Assembly (NCBI RefSeq): GCF_041381155.1
Contig: NC_091147.1
Location: 15,524,318-15,588,317, forward strand
Reading direction: 5' to 3'
From: Argopecten irradians
Taxonomy: Eukaryota; Mollusca; Bivalvia; Pectinida; Pectinidae
DNA: 64,000 bases
Shown: piece by piece, positions 1 to 10,925 of the stretch
Position numbering within the stretch: the stretch's first letter is position 1
How the letters are laid out: each line of letters starts with the position of its first letter
Program-made: the position numbers and the translations under genes
The notes under the pieces: generated by a model
The model's database searches: none
What the model saw: only the letters and a program-made list of their open reading frames with translations
What the model was told of the DNA's origin: nothing

Positions 1-250
1 TATAGCTAATTGTGATTTTTATTTTCAAAATAGCCATAAGAAATATTTGACTTATATTACCTTACTAAAAATAAAGGTATGCCACATCATGCACCCCTCC
101 CTTCATTTTGTTGTAGAAATAACAAGTAATATGTTGTGCCTGATTAAATATCAGGTTGAAACTTCACATTTGTTGTATAGTGATTTTTTTAAAATTAGTC
201 TTACACCCAATCAACAGCTTACATTGTAGGTTATAATTCAAAGTCTGTAC

Positions 251-3200
251 CTGATTGGACATAAATTTGAGTACACTGGCTGCCAGGAATCTGGGCTGTC
301 GTGTAAATAAGTGTAGAATTGAGGATCCTTTGTTTAATGCCTACAACAAACAAACAAAAAAACATTGATTATTATCCAATTAAAACTGCTGAGGCTACGA
401 AAATTTGTTAAAGTATATAGCTAATATTTCCTTTAAGATATATTTCTGAGGCAAAGTCATGAATAACCAGGTGATTTTGAATTCTTTATTATTTTCTAGA
501 GCAAATAAATATTCAAAATTTGCATTGACCAAGCCTCCCATTTCCTTAATTTTTTCTTTTGGACTGATGTCTCTTACATATTTGTAACATCCAAAGTAGT
601 TCATGATGACAAGACAGAGCTATTTGCTCTTAGGGATAGATATACTGATTGTAACGTTACTATGTAGTATGAGTGTAAAATTATGATGGTTTTTTTTTAT
701 TAGGACATTTTCTTCACAACACATAAAGTTACCATTGACTCTTAAAGGCCAACTACCTTTCCGAAATGGCTTTTAATTTTTAAAATGGGAATGTAAAACA
801 AGATCGATAATTTTGTAGAGTCATAAAAATTATTAACTTACCATTAATACTACATTTATCATCACCTTCTGAACGATTTGATTAAAATAAATAAAATGTT
901 TATTTTCATAACGCGGGTCGTATTATGTTTCCAACCGTCGTCCTAAATACCGTGCGGTAGTTGACTATCACTGCGCCAGACGGCAAAACAGCGAATGGAC
1001 TCTCCACTGATTTCATATATTACGCAGGAAATCTTGCATATGTTTGGTGTCGTAACCTTATTTTAGGTCATCGGTATGCATTTTCTGATGTTATTAATGT
1101 TCTTTAAGAAACCTTTATATTTTGCTCCGGAAAGGTTATGGGCCTTTAATAATTGGATGTATAGACCTATGAAATATTGGACAGATGTAGGCGACAGAAA
1201 CATCTGAACTGGAATTTTCTGTCTTCAATGGAAATCTAAGTCAATTCTATACACTATCAGTATTCATATGTTACACATAAAAAATAAAACTATAACAGAG
1301 AATTCTGTACCCTAAGTTTGTAGGAGTTGTTCCACGACTTGACATTATCACTCGCTCTCAGATCCTGCCACGTTATAAAGTTATGGAACGGCTTCCCCGT
1401 CTCTCTGTCAGCAGATTGAGAATCATTATTGAAATTGACTGAACAAAACCAACTGACAAACAACATGTATGTAAATGTATGAGGTAAATTAGCACTATTT
1501 CTTGATTACCTCCCCTTATCAATCACGAAGTGATATAAAGTACTTTAGAACTAATTCTTGATTATCTCCCCTTATCAAGTGACATAACCTCTCTCATGCT
1601 TTTTTAAGAAAAGGGTGTGGTGATCTATGGGAGCATGTAGGTGAAAAGTACACATAAATGGAAGTGAATGGATTATCCTAAAAACTGGTAAACTGTATAG
1701 CTAAATAAAATGTAGAGAGGGGCTTTATTACACTATTGTCAGTCAAAAGCACTGGGTTATTTCACGAGTGATTTTCAGCATTTCAATTTTTAATTTGAAG
1801 TATAACCAATTATAGTGACTAGAGTTAAAAAATACAAATACTTTGTGAAGGGTAGAATGCAATGCTCTAGCTAACTCAGCAATCTTTGTATTAGACAGCT
1901 TAAGAGGTCTTACTCATCAAGTTGAGATTAACCACAGGGGGCCAACTCAATGAAAATGGATGTTGTCATACATTTTTTGCATTTGGAGGATGGACTGATG
2001 AGTATATATGACAGTCATGTGATTTTTTTTTAAAATACAAGATTTCAAAAATTATTAAAAAAAATCAGGATATTTAAGTACTATAGTTTTATAGTAAATA
2101 TCCCGATTTTTTAATAATTTTTGAAATCTTGCATTTAAAAAAAAAATCACATGACTGTCATATATACTCATCAGTCCATCCTCCAAATACAAAAAATGTA
2201 TGACAACATCCATTTTCATTGAGTTGGCCCCCTGTGAGATTAACCTGTCTCACAACCAAGGAAGTGAAAGATTCTATTATCTTAATTACCTGTCCCAGGT
2301 GAGGAATGTGGATCTCTGTGTGGTTATCCCCAAACATGTAACCTGGCTAGCAGTGATGTTAGCAGCTAGAAATGAAATGATACCAACCAAGGATAGGAAT
2401 AATTACTGACAATATCATCTAAGAACACTCATGGCAATTTTTTTTCTTGAAATGATAATGATTGGTTATTAATTAAAGTAATTACCATGATATACTGTTG
2501 AGTTGATAATACAAATGTATTTATGTGAACTGAATAGACTGTAGTAACTATTTACTTGTAATAATGAATTTGTTCACCCTTTACTCATCATTTATATGTA
2601 CATTTTGTATGTTTTGTTCAGTGAGTTAATGTGTTCAGTAGTGTGAGTTAATTACTATACAGGTGTTTTAACATCCATTCCCCATTAAGGATGTTAGTGT
2701 TGTATGTCCTTGTACTAAGAGATATCAAAGGTCATACACAATATCAGGTTTACAAGAGAAAAACTACCAACATATATTGGCCAGTATTATATACATTTGG
2801 GTATAAAAACCTGTGAAATATTCATACAGGTAATCGTAAAACTTCTACAGTTACTACCTCTGATAGACTCCTTGATGCAGTCCACAGCTTGTTGTACCAG
2901 AACGTCAGGGTCAATCTCGGACCAGCGAGGCTTAGGATATATAATCTGTATCTGCAACCATCATAACAAAATCTGTGTAACAATCAATTAAACAAGGTCT
3001 CTGAGTCAAAATATGTACAGCTGTATAGAAATAGATATTCATCCGAACTCCTATCTAATATACTACATATATGTATATTCCCACTGACGCCTATAAACAC
3101 AACCTCATTCATTGTCAGTGGAGTTACAATATCATAACAGATTAAGGCTGTCCGTACCTGGTAATTTGTATGTATTGGTCAATGACTTGCTAAATTTCTC

Positions 3201-3507
3201 ACATTTCTTAAAGGTCATGAACCCAAAACATTACCAATATGACCTCACTAGTTGTGAACTATGACCTTGGACAATGACCTCATGACATAATCGACATGAC
3301 CTAATGGTTGTGAACCCAATAACCTGGGTTCATGACCCCATGACATCATCAACATGACCTCACCCTTTTGCTGCTAGAGCCTTTGATGCTGCCGTCTTTT
3401 ACATAGACGTGACTCCTCAATGTCGTTGTGCCTATGTCGAGGGAGATGACGTAGGGAGTGACCTCATTAGACAATTGGCCATTACCGGTACCCTTACCTG
3501 GGTTCAT
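251..3507 (-). CDS. GK5: Glycerol kinase 5-like FGGY kinase, N-terminal part, five exons, runs off left edge
   Basis: Coding exons on the minus strand, in order: 3364-3507, 2858-2951, 2290-2365, 1311-1404 and 251-340. All have GT/AG borders and phases agree (0, 1, 2, 0, 0), giving 166 residues in frame. ATG at 3505-3507 starts MNPGKGTG; an in-frame stop lies upstream, and a pyrimidine-rich acceptor at about 3526 may mark a 5' UTR intron. Visible motifs: the FGGY phosphate-binding segment DIGTTTLR (24-31), YPKPRWSEIDPDVL in exon 2, LGITTQRSTFLTW (91-103), FHNFITWQDLRA (111-122) and ILHLFTRQPRFLAAS in exon 5. From memory these match animal GK5 in order and spacing (GWVEIDPDVLW, GLGISTQRATFITW, FHNFISWQDLRA). 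Family members are ATP-dependent sugar or glycerol kinases of about 500 residues, so roughly two thirds lies outside the window. No break is seen. The assignment rests on residue matches, not on a search. Confidence 0.9.
742..1149. mobile_element. TTAA-flanked MITE in intron 4 of the GK5-like gene
   Basis: The left end reads TTAAAGGCCAACTACCTTTC and the right end, reverse-complemented, reads TTAAAGGCCCATAACCTTTC, so the 408-bp unit has imperfect terminal inverted repeats and TTAA at both borders. No coding capacity is seen. TTAA targets are typical of piggyBac and Kolobok type transposons; the superfamily is not settled. A second, partial copy lies at 3669-3754. Confidence 0.65.
1933..2236. 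mobile_element. 304-bp fold-back MITE with 8-bp target duplication (hAT-like), GK5 intron 3
   Basis: The element is a near-complete palindrome. Arms start CACAGGGGGCCAACTCA and end with the complement, the loop is short (around 2070-2100) and AT-rich. It is bordered by an exact 8-bp duplication AGATTAAC (1925-1932 and 2237-2244). Eight-bp duplications are characteristic of hAT-type insertion. The right border is 45 bp from the exon 3 donor of the GK5-like gene. There is no transposase; mobilisation would have been in trans. Confidence 0.85.
3205..3470. promoter_or_regulatory. Cluster of TGACCT/AGGTCA half-sites
   Basis: About eight copies of TGACCT or its complement AGGTCA lie here, seven of them in intron 1 of the GK5-like gene next to the exon 1 donor, inside a degenerate tandem pattern of the type CATGACCTCA. 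AGGTCA is the nuclear-receptor half-site. The cluster could be a response element or simply a decayed minisatellite; the sequence does not decide. Confidence 0.4.
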
Positions 3508-3668
3508 GTTGGCACTAAGAATTTTCTGTAGAGTAAGAAGAGTACATAATCATTATAATAGAGGAAAAGTCTCTCATCAATAAATCAACTAAAGAGTAAC
3601 TTTTGACAACCACCAGCGCCTGGCTGTCTTCTTCAGTCTAACTATGGGTATGCATGGTCAGCAAATGG

Positions 3669-3754
3669 TTAACAAATCTATAAAATTATCGATCTCGTTT
3701 TACATTCCCATTTTAAAAACTAAAAGTTGTTTCGGAAAAGTAGTTGGCCTTTAA
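3669..3754 (-). mobile_element. Partial copy of the 742-1149 TTAA MITE
   Basis: The reverse complement of this stretch matches positions 742 to about 825 closely, including the TTAAAGGCCAACTACTTTTC terminus. The other terminal repeat is missing, so this is a fragment. Confidence 0.65.
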
Positions 3755-3906
3755 CATAATAAAATTTCATATGCATTAAATTTGTAAATACATGCACTTA
3801 ATGCAGTATATATACTTTATTCGCGGTCATGACTTTCATGTAATTATAAACTCAAGAGACCACATGACTAAGAAGTAAGAAATATCAAAATGTTGACTGA
3901 AAACAT

Positions 3907-4446
3907 TAAAGGGACAATTCAGTCTAAGAGTACATTAAAACTTGCACACATTTCGCAAACAAACCAGTTCTAATTGAAATTAGATTAGTTGGTTTTACTG
4001 TGATTTGTCAGAAAAGCCATCTGTAGTCAAATATATGTGAAAGGTTCAATCACCATTACACATAGCCTTGTATGCCGAACCCTGACCCTGCCTGTGTAGT
4101 AAAAAAGTTTTTGTCTAGAACTACTCAAATGCTCTCACAGTTGTGTTAACATTATTAGATGCATGTTCCTGTCTAAAAATAATTTCATCAACTCCTCCGT
4201 GGTTTTGTATTGCATTTATTCAACGTACGTGACTTTGACTTGGGTAAAGGCACAGTGTACATGTTGTACCTGCGTAATCGTATTGATTTGGAATTTCAAT
4301 GGTATTAATCACAATACTTAACAATGTTGTGGAATTTGTGACTAATTCTTGTCATTTGTTTCATAAGGATTGTAGAACAATACATTTATGTCATATTTTG
4401 CTTCGTGGTTATGTAACGAATTAGCCTCACTGAATTGTCCCTTTAA
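3907..4446. mobile_element. 540-bp MITE with TTAA borders and perfect terminal repeats
   Basis: CATTAAAGGGACAATTCAGT (3905-3924) is repeated as its exact reverse complement at 4429-4448. With TTAA taken as target site, the element is about 540 bp. It has no ORF and an AT-rich interior. Probably piggyBac- or Kolobok-like; it sits upstream of the first coding exon of the GK5-like gene, possibly within a 5' UTR intron. Confidence 0.75.
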
Positions 4447-5307
4447 TGCAAAAGAAAGCATTACATGCATATTAATGGGTATGACTATATACCAAGATGC
4501 AAGAAACTTTCTTTTTTATTATTTAAAACAAAATGAATAAGAGAACAGTTGTATATACTTACACTATAAAATCGTGTCCGTTGTGTCTTATCATCCATAA
4601 GTTTCACAGATTGATTAACTCATTTAAGCAGCATCATGCTTGTTTTCTGTATAAAGCATATCAATGTCTATAAGAGATTTATTGAAGGAAACAGTATACA
4701 GCTTAGTATGAGCCGGAAATTACATTATTCCTGGCAAGCTTAAAGTATGAGCAGTCGACTGAACAACATTGTTAAGTCTTCCGAGAAAACTGACTATTAT
4801 AGCTAAGCCTGTGTACAATAATCTTCATACGTTCTGTACATGTATATAAGAACAAAACCTGTACATATAATGTCTGTGATAAGGAAGTTGAAACTGGAAA
4901 GTGATTAATTCGTTATCTCTTGCTTAGTCCAATCATCTTTACAAATTTATATCGATTACCCGCGATAAAAACTTAATAAGGAAATATTTTCAACGACAGA
5001 GAATATAAACATGAAGACGTATTGGCATATTATCAACATAGATTTGATTTATTATATTTTCCTTCATCGCAACAAACAGGGAAAGCATAACGTTTATCCT
5101 AAATCACAAGATTAAAATCTGATTCGAGAATGAGATGAGCAAATATGTCCATTAAAATGTTTAATTTGTCAACCAAGTAAGACAAGATAACACATATATC
5201 TTATTATTTTGAGTCAAATTTGAGGCGATTTATTCCGGTGATACTAGCACACTCACGATTTTCATATCAAAACGTCACCTATCAACTTTCAGTTTACGTT
5301 GGACCGT

Positions 5308-5333
5308 CCGCCATTTTGTTCAAGTCATGTGAC
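5308..5333 (-). promoter_or_regulatory. YY1-type and E-box motifs, possible GK5 promoter
   Basis: Read on the minus strand this holds GTCACATGAC followed by AAAATGGCGG. The first is an E-box of the MITF/TFE type, the second a YY1-type motif that in animals often sits at transcription starts. The minus-strand GK5-like coding start lies 1.8 kb downstream behind a plausible 5' UTR acceptor. A start site here is inference. Confidence 0.35.
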
Positions 5334-5523
5334 TTGTATGGTTAGGGATACATTTTACAAATACATTTATCTCATATAATATAACATTTCAAAATAGTGT
5401 TTGGTTTTGAAAATAATATCTGATGTAAACTTTAGTGAAAATATAACAATGTCATTAATAATTGTCTTCGTTTATAATGATTTTTATGTATAAGGTTATT
5501 ATTTTTCGACCATATAGATGTAC

Positions 5524-5595
5524 TCCTCGGTAGTATAGTGGTAAGTATCCCCGCCTGTCACGCGGGAGACCGGGGTTCAATTCCCCGCCGGGGAG
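5524..5595 (+). tRNA. trnD-GTC: tRNA-Asp (anticodon GTC)
   Basis: A 72-nt gene for the tRNA that reads aspartate codons GAC and GAU. The acceptor stem TCCTCGG pairs with CCGGGGA (one T-G pair) and the discriminator is G. The D arm contains TAGTATAGTGGTAAG (box A), the anticodon stem CCCGC/GCGGG encloses GTC at 5557-5559, and the T arm has box B GGTTCAATTCC. No intron. The sequence is close to the standard metazoan nuclear tRNA-Asp, with GGTTCAA in place of GGTTCGA. A T run follows at once. It could belong to a multicopy tRNA family, but a complete fold and terminator suggest it works. Confidence 0.96.
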
Positions 5596-5600
5596 AGTAC

Positions 5601-5611
5601 TTTTTTTTTTT
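5601..5611 (+). terminator. RNA polymerase III T-run terminator of tRNA-Asp
   Basis: Eleven consecutive T residues begin five bases after the tRNA 3' end, the usual Pol III stop. Confidence 0.9.
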
Positions 5612-5837
5612 CCTAATATTTTCTGCTGTTTTAAACTATAAGTCATCAAATATTCACACCATAGATAAAAAAAATATATATTTCCAATGAATATATAAAA
5701 AAAGTGACATGATATGATATGCATTATCCATAGATCTGATCGCTGTGGAACGTACATGCAACCAAAACCCATCAACAAGATGCCATTTTTATGGACAGAA
5801 ATGCTCGCATGGTGCCTCATTGATGTGAATAACAAAT

Positions 5838-5990
5838 CAAAAGGATCTGAGGATTAGTTATATTTTATACATTTATGTAGAGGACAATTTGTACTTTTTT
5901 GATTTGTGATTTTTTTATCTAGATACCTAATACGTAATGGGTAGGTCCATAATATATAGATATAAACTAATTAATTCTCAGATCCCTGTG
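5838..5990. mobile_element. Short MITE, CACAGGGATCTGAG family, copy A
   Basis: The left end CAAAAGGATCTGAGGATTAG is the inverted counterpart of the right end CTCAGATCCCTGTG. The unit of 153 bp matches the ends of the elements at 10188-10409 and 14488-14714. The target duplication is not clear. Confidence 0.55.
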
Positions 5991-6261
5991 TAAAAGTCAC
6001 GATTCTCAGGACTACAGATGTTGTCCTAATAGGAAGACGTTGTCAGCAGGTTATAAATTTATACTCATTATGTAGCTTTTGAAACATTTTCTGTTACATA
6101 AAAAAGTCTTGGTAAATGATAGTCCGACTTTCATATTCTGATTTTAAATATGGTGAACCTAAAGTCATTTTTGAATATTATCATTTTGTATGTTTTCTGC
6201 ATATCACCAATGGAACTGTGGTCATCAGTATTCTTATTAATATGATGTATTCATTATATAC

Positions 6262-6365
6262 ATCTGATTTAAAATCATATCTTCGATTACGCTCTGATAC
6301 TCTACGCTCCAGTACTGGAGCGTAGAGTATCAGAGCGTAATCGAAGATATGATTTTAATCAGATT
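6262..6365. repeat. Perfect palindrome without spacer
   Basis: Positions 6271-6313 are the exact reverse complement of 6314-6356, with the centre AGT|ACT and no loop. Beyond a 1-base offset the match continues for about 8 bp on each side. It borders the inverted LINE piece. It can be a real cruciform-prone palindrome, a fold-back insertion product or an assembly/read artefact. Confidence 0.85.
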
Positions 6366-6500
6366 GGCTTATTTACTACATGTATATTTTGTATTACTTC
6401 AACTAGTTTTTCTCTATTGTTTGTTGGTTGTTGATAGTCGAGATTTAAGTTACAATCTCCCCATTCAAAATCTTTAGAATATAATAAAACTAAAATGTAA
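6362..6500 (-). mobile_element. LINE endonuclease-domain fragment (inverted)
   Basis: The minus strand encodes GDCNLNLDYQQPTNNRE followed by KLVEVIQNIHVVNKP. This resembles the GDFN-x-NLL segment of apurinic-type LINE endonucleases. It lies head-to-head with the reverse transcriptase piece that follows. Short and decayed; the assignment is from motif resemblance only. Confidence 0.5.
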
Positions 6501-6501
6501 T

Positions 6502-6932
6502 CGATCTTAAAAGATTTCCTAAAGCGTTCGATAGTGTATGTCACAAGGAACTTCATGTTAAACCTTCAAACTCGGTTAAAAATGTGTCCGTAATCGCCGA
6601 CAATTTTTTTAGGAAAGAGTAGATCTTCAAATAAAAGTACAAAAGTTTGCATTCAGCAAAGGCCAGTTATATGTCCTTTACTATTTATTCTATATATAAA
6701 TGACATATCTGATAACATCTTGAAAGTCTTTAAAAACTATTTGCGGATGATACTTTATCAGTACTATGTTCTGAACCCTCTTTTTCATATAATGAAACCA
6801 AAATATTCAATGACAAAACATGGACAGATAATGGATGGTAAAATTCAATATAAGGAAAACAGAAGCGCTACTTATTTCCAGTATTGAAGATAAACGTCAT
6901 GTTACTGATTTAAAGTTGAAGTCAGTGTAACA
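6502..6932 (+). mobile_element. Decayed LINE reverse transcriptase fragment
   Basis: Three reading frames carry successive RT blocks: PKAFDSVCHKELH (the KAFDSV block), then CPLLFILYINDISDNI, then LFADDTLSVL with the catalytic ADD, then KFNIRKTEALLISS. At least two frameshifts separate them, so the copy is dead. The motif order is that of non-LTR retrotransposons of the CR1/L2/jockey type; the clade cannot be fixed. The endonuclease piece just upstream is in the opposite orientation. Confidence 0.8.
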
Positions 6933-7135
6933 TGTAGGATTACCGCTGGCTCAAACTGCAATCAAATACGGACGGAGAGTTATCTCCACTTACAACAGTT
7001 TAGAACGAACTAGGGAAAGGTGATTTAAAGTTGAAGTCAGTGTAACATGTAGGATTACCGCTGGCTCAAACTGCAATCAAATACGGACGGAGAGTTATCT
7101 CCACTTACAACAGTTTAGAACGAACTAGGGAAAGG
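6906..7135 (+). repeat. Exact tandem duplication of 115 bp
   Basis: 6906-7020 and 7021-7135 are identical base for base, which implies a recent duplication. The unit begins in the tail of the LINE RT fragment. Confidence 0.95.
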
Positions 7136-10100
7136 TGCATGAGCTATCAAGAGTTAATTAAACGTAACTTTACGTTTATCTAAAACGAATTAGTATCTCC
7201 ATTGATTATTAATTGGTTAAAATAAGAAAAATCACCGTCCATATAAAACAAGATTGTTTTAAATCTAATATCTTTTATTTAACAGAAGCATTTTTGGAAG
7301 TTTGATCCAGATTTCCCCCTCTGCTATCATGGGAGATAACTCGTATGGTCTTATCACCAAAGATTCATCCATACCACGGTCCCAATCTCTGTATATAGCC
7401 CGAAGTAGTTTCTTGTATCAAAAACAATATTTACCAACTGATAAAAGGATTTGGTAGTGCGTATGACTGAAATCTGAGAAAAATGCCTGTTATATGAGAA
7501 AAACTAAACCTTTGTACAAATAAATCTAAATCTAGTTCGACCAACAAAATATTACTCTCCTTCGACAGGGCAACAATGTTAATCTTGGCCTTATTTACTG
7601 ACAACCAAATATATTTGGAATATTGTACATGAATCATTCATCAATTTATATACGAATCAAGCCATCGATAATGAATATAATATGAGACAACTCGTTCAAT
7701 AAGAAGAAGAAAAGGAAGAAAACTAAAGAAAAACATGAAAAAATTATAAAATACCGTATGATTGGAATTGATGCGAGACAGGAAGGATTTTCGATCTTAG
7801 GTGTGGTAACGATATTTAAATCCATATGTTTATTACATTGTATCATCGTTATGATCAAAGTTGTTTTTAAGTTCTTCATTCAATTTTAACATTTCCTGTA
7901 TACATATCGTACATTGCACTCCGTTACAGTATACATACTGTGCAACATGTATACGCGGTACATGTATATACATGTAAAAGTTTAATCCATAAAATAATCA
8001 TTAAAATAACAGGTCGTGTTATCCGTTAAATAGTGGACGATATGGACTTAAACCATACCCTCGTCCATTTCCCCGCCCATGATTTTACATAAATGAAGAA
8101 CATTTCCATTAATTGAGAAAAGGTATGCTGTATACGTGTGTCTGCGCCTTTACCCTACAGACTTTTTATTTATCTATAAAGATGTTATAAAAAATAAAGA
8201 GAAGGTTTATTTTATCGAGTTTTAATTCATATACAGAACGTACTGGAGTTAATGTATGTGACACTGTGGTTTCCGAGGTAGATTTTAACATACACATTTT
8301 ACTATACAGACAAAGATACATGTAGGTCGCATTGTGCAGTAAACTATCGTGGCTTATTAATCATATTTTCAAAGTTGTAGTTTTGGTCACCAAACGGTAC
8401 TATCTGTATAGCTGTATAAATGAAGGAAAAGTAATAAAACAATTAAATATTTACACTGTATGTCATGGTTTACAAATATCCTAATTTATTACATACTTCA
8501 CGTAATTGTCCCACAATAAAACAATCTCTTCTACTATTAAAGCTGTGAATGGAATGTGTAGGAAAGTGGAGCATGCTCCAACACGTGTCAAATCAGGTAC
8601 GGGGCGGGTCACCTCTATTTAAGGTTAATAGTGATCTCGTAATAAATAAATTAACGAACAAAGTGTCAGTCGTGTCAAAAATATCCATTCTCAGTGTTCT
8701 GATTGTCCCAAATAAAAATGAAATATATTACCACAAACAAAATGGTTTTTTTCTTATATTGAGGCATATTATATAGTTTTCAAATATTACGTTATCGCGT
8801 ACAATATTAATTATATTTATATACCTACAATCATCGACATAAATAGTAATAAATCACTGCTACAATCTCTAATATCTGCCTGCTGTAAATATAGCTATCT
8901 AAAATAGATTTTACTTCACAATTTAACAAAACTGGTAGGCGTTTTAGCGTGGTTTTTTTTAAATCCACAACATGGTTTCAGATTTCCGATAACCAGTTCT
9001 GAAAAGTTGAACGGCGAAAACGTTTTTGTCATTTTAGTAACACAACAGTACACAATGGTATCTGTATTTTACATATACATGGCTTAACGTACGTATGCAC
9101 TGTCCATGTATGTATGTTACATGTATATGTTAATGTAGGTGTAGTACATGGACAGAAATAGAGTTTATATATGCTTCATGATCAAACTTGAATCTTATAA
9201 AACAAATTACAAATGGTGTATTTCATATAGAGAATACATACAAGCATTCTAAATATAAATTATCCAAGTATGCCAATATTTGTTTTAACCACCGAACCAT
9301 ATTCAATTTCTTATCAAACCCCCTGCGGATCAGCGCTTGTGTTAATTTGACTTTAAACACGGGCTGTCATTTTTTTCAAATCCTTATAAACCCTAGGACT
9401 AATTCTTTGGTCGTTAAAACAAGTTCGAGTTTCATTTCACTGTCCTTTTAAAGCTGACACTCCAATATGTCACGTCACAATAATTGTATTTACCTGTAAC
9501 CTGGACATAACACAAACAGCCCAGGTGTGGCATATACAGGTAGGCAAGGAGTCACACAACGGTGTATTAATATTAGCCACTACGACATGATAATGAAAAT
9601 AGTTCCGGCAGCTAGGTGAAGGACTGCTTGTGACACACTGTGATGTCGGTTGCCAAGGACGCTCTGAGCGCTATAATAAGAGTGACCATTAGAATTTAGT
9701 AATGACCCTAACAAAGATTTGTCAACTTGTAGCATAATACGAGCAAATAAATCCTTTCTATTTCTGAACGGGTTAAACATGGAAAACAACATACTAATAT
9801 GGTTTTATCTTTAATCTATTATTAATGTACACAAATTATCCTTACTTGAAGGCTTAATCCCTCAAATTTTAGTCAGAATATCTTATCAATACGTAACGTT
9901 AAGCTTACTGAACTACATATATACATGTACGTAGATGTCGACATAATATTTATGGCAGATACACAAGCGACTACAATACCCTATTGTATATCCACATTGT
10001 ATACACATGGTATACTGTACATGTGCAATTTAAGGATAAGTACATGTAGGTGAACTTAGACCCCGTAATTAAAATTCTGTTCATTTTATTTTTTTTTATT

Positions 10101-10187
10101 TGCACGTGAATACCAGGAAAAACTTATTTTTTCACAAAGCTCACGTGACACTTTCAGTGAAATATAATTATCATAGAGGACGAAGAT
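7136..10187. other. AT-rich intergenic stretch, no gene recognised
   Basis: Only short open frames of no recognisable family. An ATG at 8549 opens MECVGKWSMLQHVSNQ and stops at a donor-like GTACGG at 8596, but no partner exon was found. No structural RNA or array seen. Confidence 0.5.
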
Positions 10188-10409
10188 CACAGGTAACAGA
10201 GAATTATTTACAGTTAGTAACAATATGGAACCACCAGAGTACCCATAGACCATTCCTAGACGTTTTAGGGGTTTAGATAGAAAATCTGTAAAATTTGTAT
10301 TCTAGCTAGTAAATACACTTATTGACCCCTAAAACGTCTTAAAATGGTCTATAGACATTATGGTTGGTCCATCTTGATGTAAACTGTAACTTATTCTCAG
10401 ATCCCTGTG
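10188..10409. mobile_element. 222-bp MITE, CACAGGGATCTGAG family, copy B (hAT-like)
   Basis: The arms of about 75 bp run from CACAGGTAACAGAGAATTAT inward through ATAGACCATTCCTAGACG, and back out to TATTCTCAGATCCCTGTG. Flanking octamers ACGAAGAT and ACTAATAT agree at six of eight positions, consistent with an aged 8-bp hAT-type target duplication. Confidence 0.7.
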
Positions 10410-10789
10410 ACTAATATAGGCCCTGCCTAATGTCTTTCAATTTCACCTCATATATGTCTGTTCTAGCAAGTCTAAATCAAATGACAACATGTCTCCTTAA
10501 AATGTTATAATTTAAAAGATAAAAATGTACAATGAATCTATCCTCATAACTTTGGTCATTACAATATAGCATGTAGACTGTATGGGGAGGGAGGGTGTTG
10601 TGTGGGCGAGGGTGTTAACTAGTAAAGTATTCATGTTGACCAGTCCAAGTAAAGGCTAATAATGAAACTTTGGATTTGAAAAGATAACACTTCTACTTGG
10701 TTATGTATACATACACTGTTCATGTGTAACAAAACTGTGTAGTTCTTCTCATTTACTTAAAAGACGACGTCCATGACCAGGTTTGGCAC

Positions 10790-10925
10790 TCTATCTAAAA
10801 GAATGGCCGGGAAGGCGATCGTCTGAGACAGTACAAGAATCGTCTGACGACGTCGTTGGTGTCATCACCTTTGTCATTGCTGTTATCATCTAATCTTATC
10901 AATGGACACTCATCGCTATATGTTT
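10790..10925 (-). other. Short GC-richer open segment, coding status unknown
   Basis: On the minus strand an open stretch of about 45 codons reads YSDECPLIRLDDNSND and ends RRFLYCLRRSPSRPFF before a stop near 10801. It stands out from its AT-rich surroundings but has no convincing acceptor and no recognised family. Confidence 0.2.

Noticed and set aside
5455-5835. 126-codon minus-strand frame across the tRNA
   Set aside because: It runs through the tRNA-Asp gene and the T run and resembles no family.
8549-8596. Possible first exon of a fatty-acid-binding protein (VGKW near the N-terminus)
   Set aside because: Only 16 codons, exon length unlike that family, and no second exon found.
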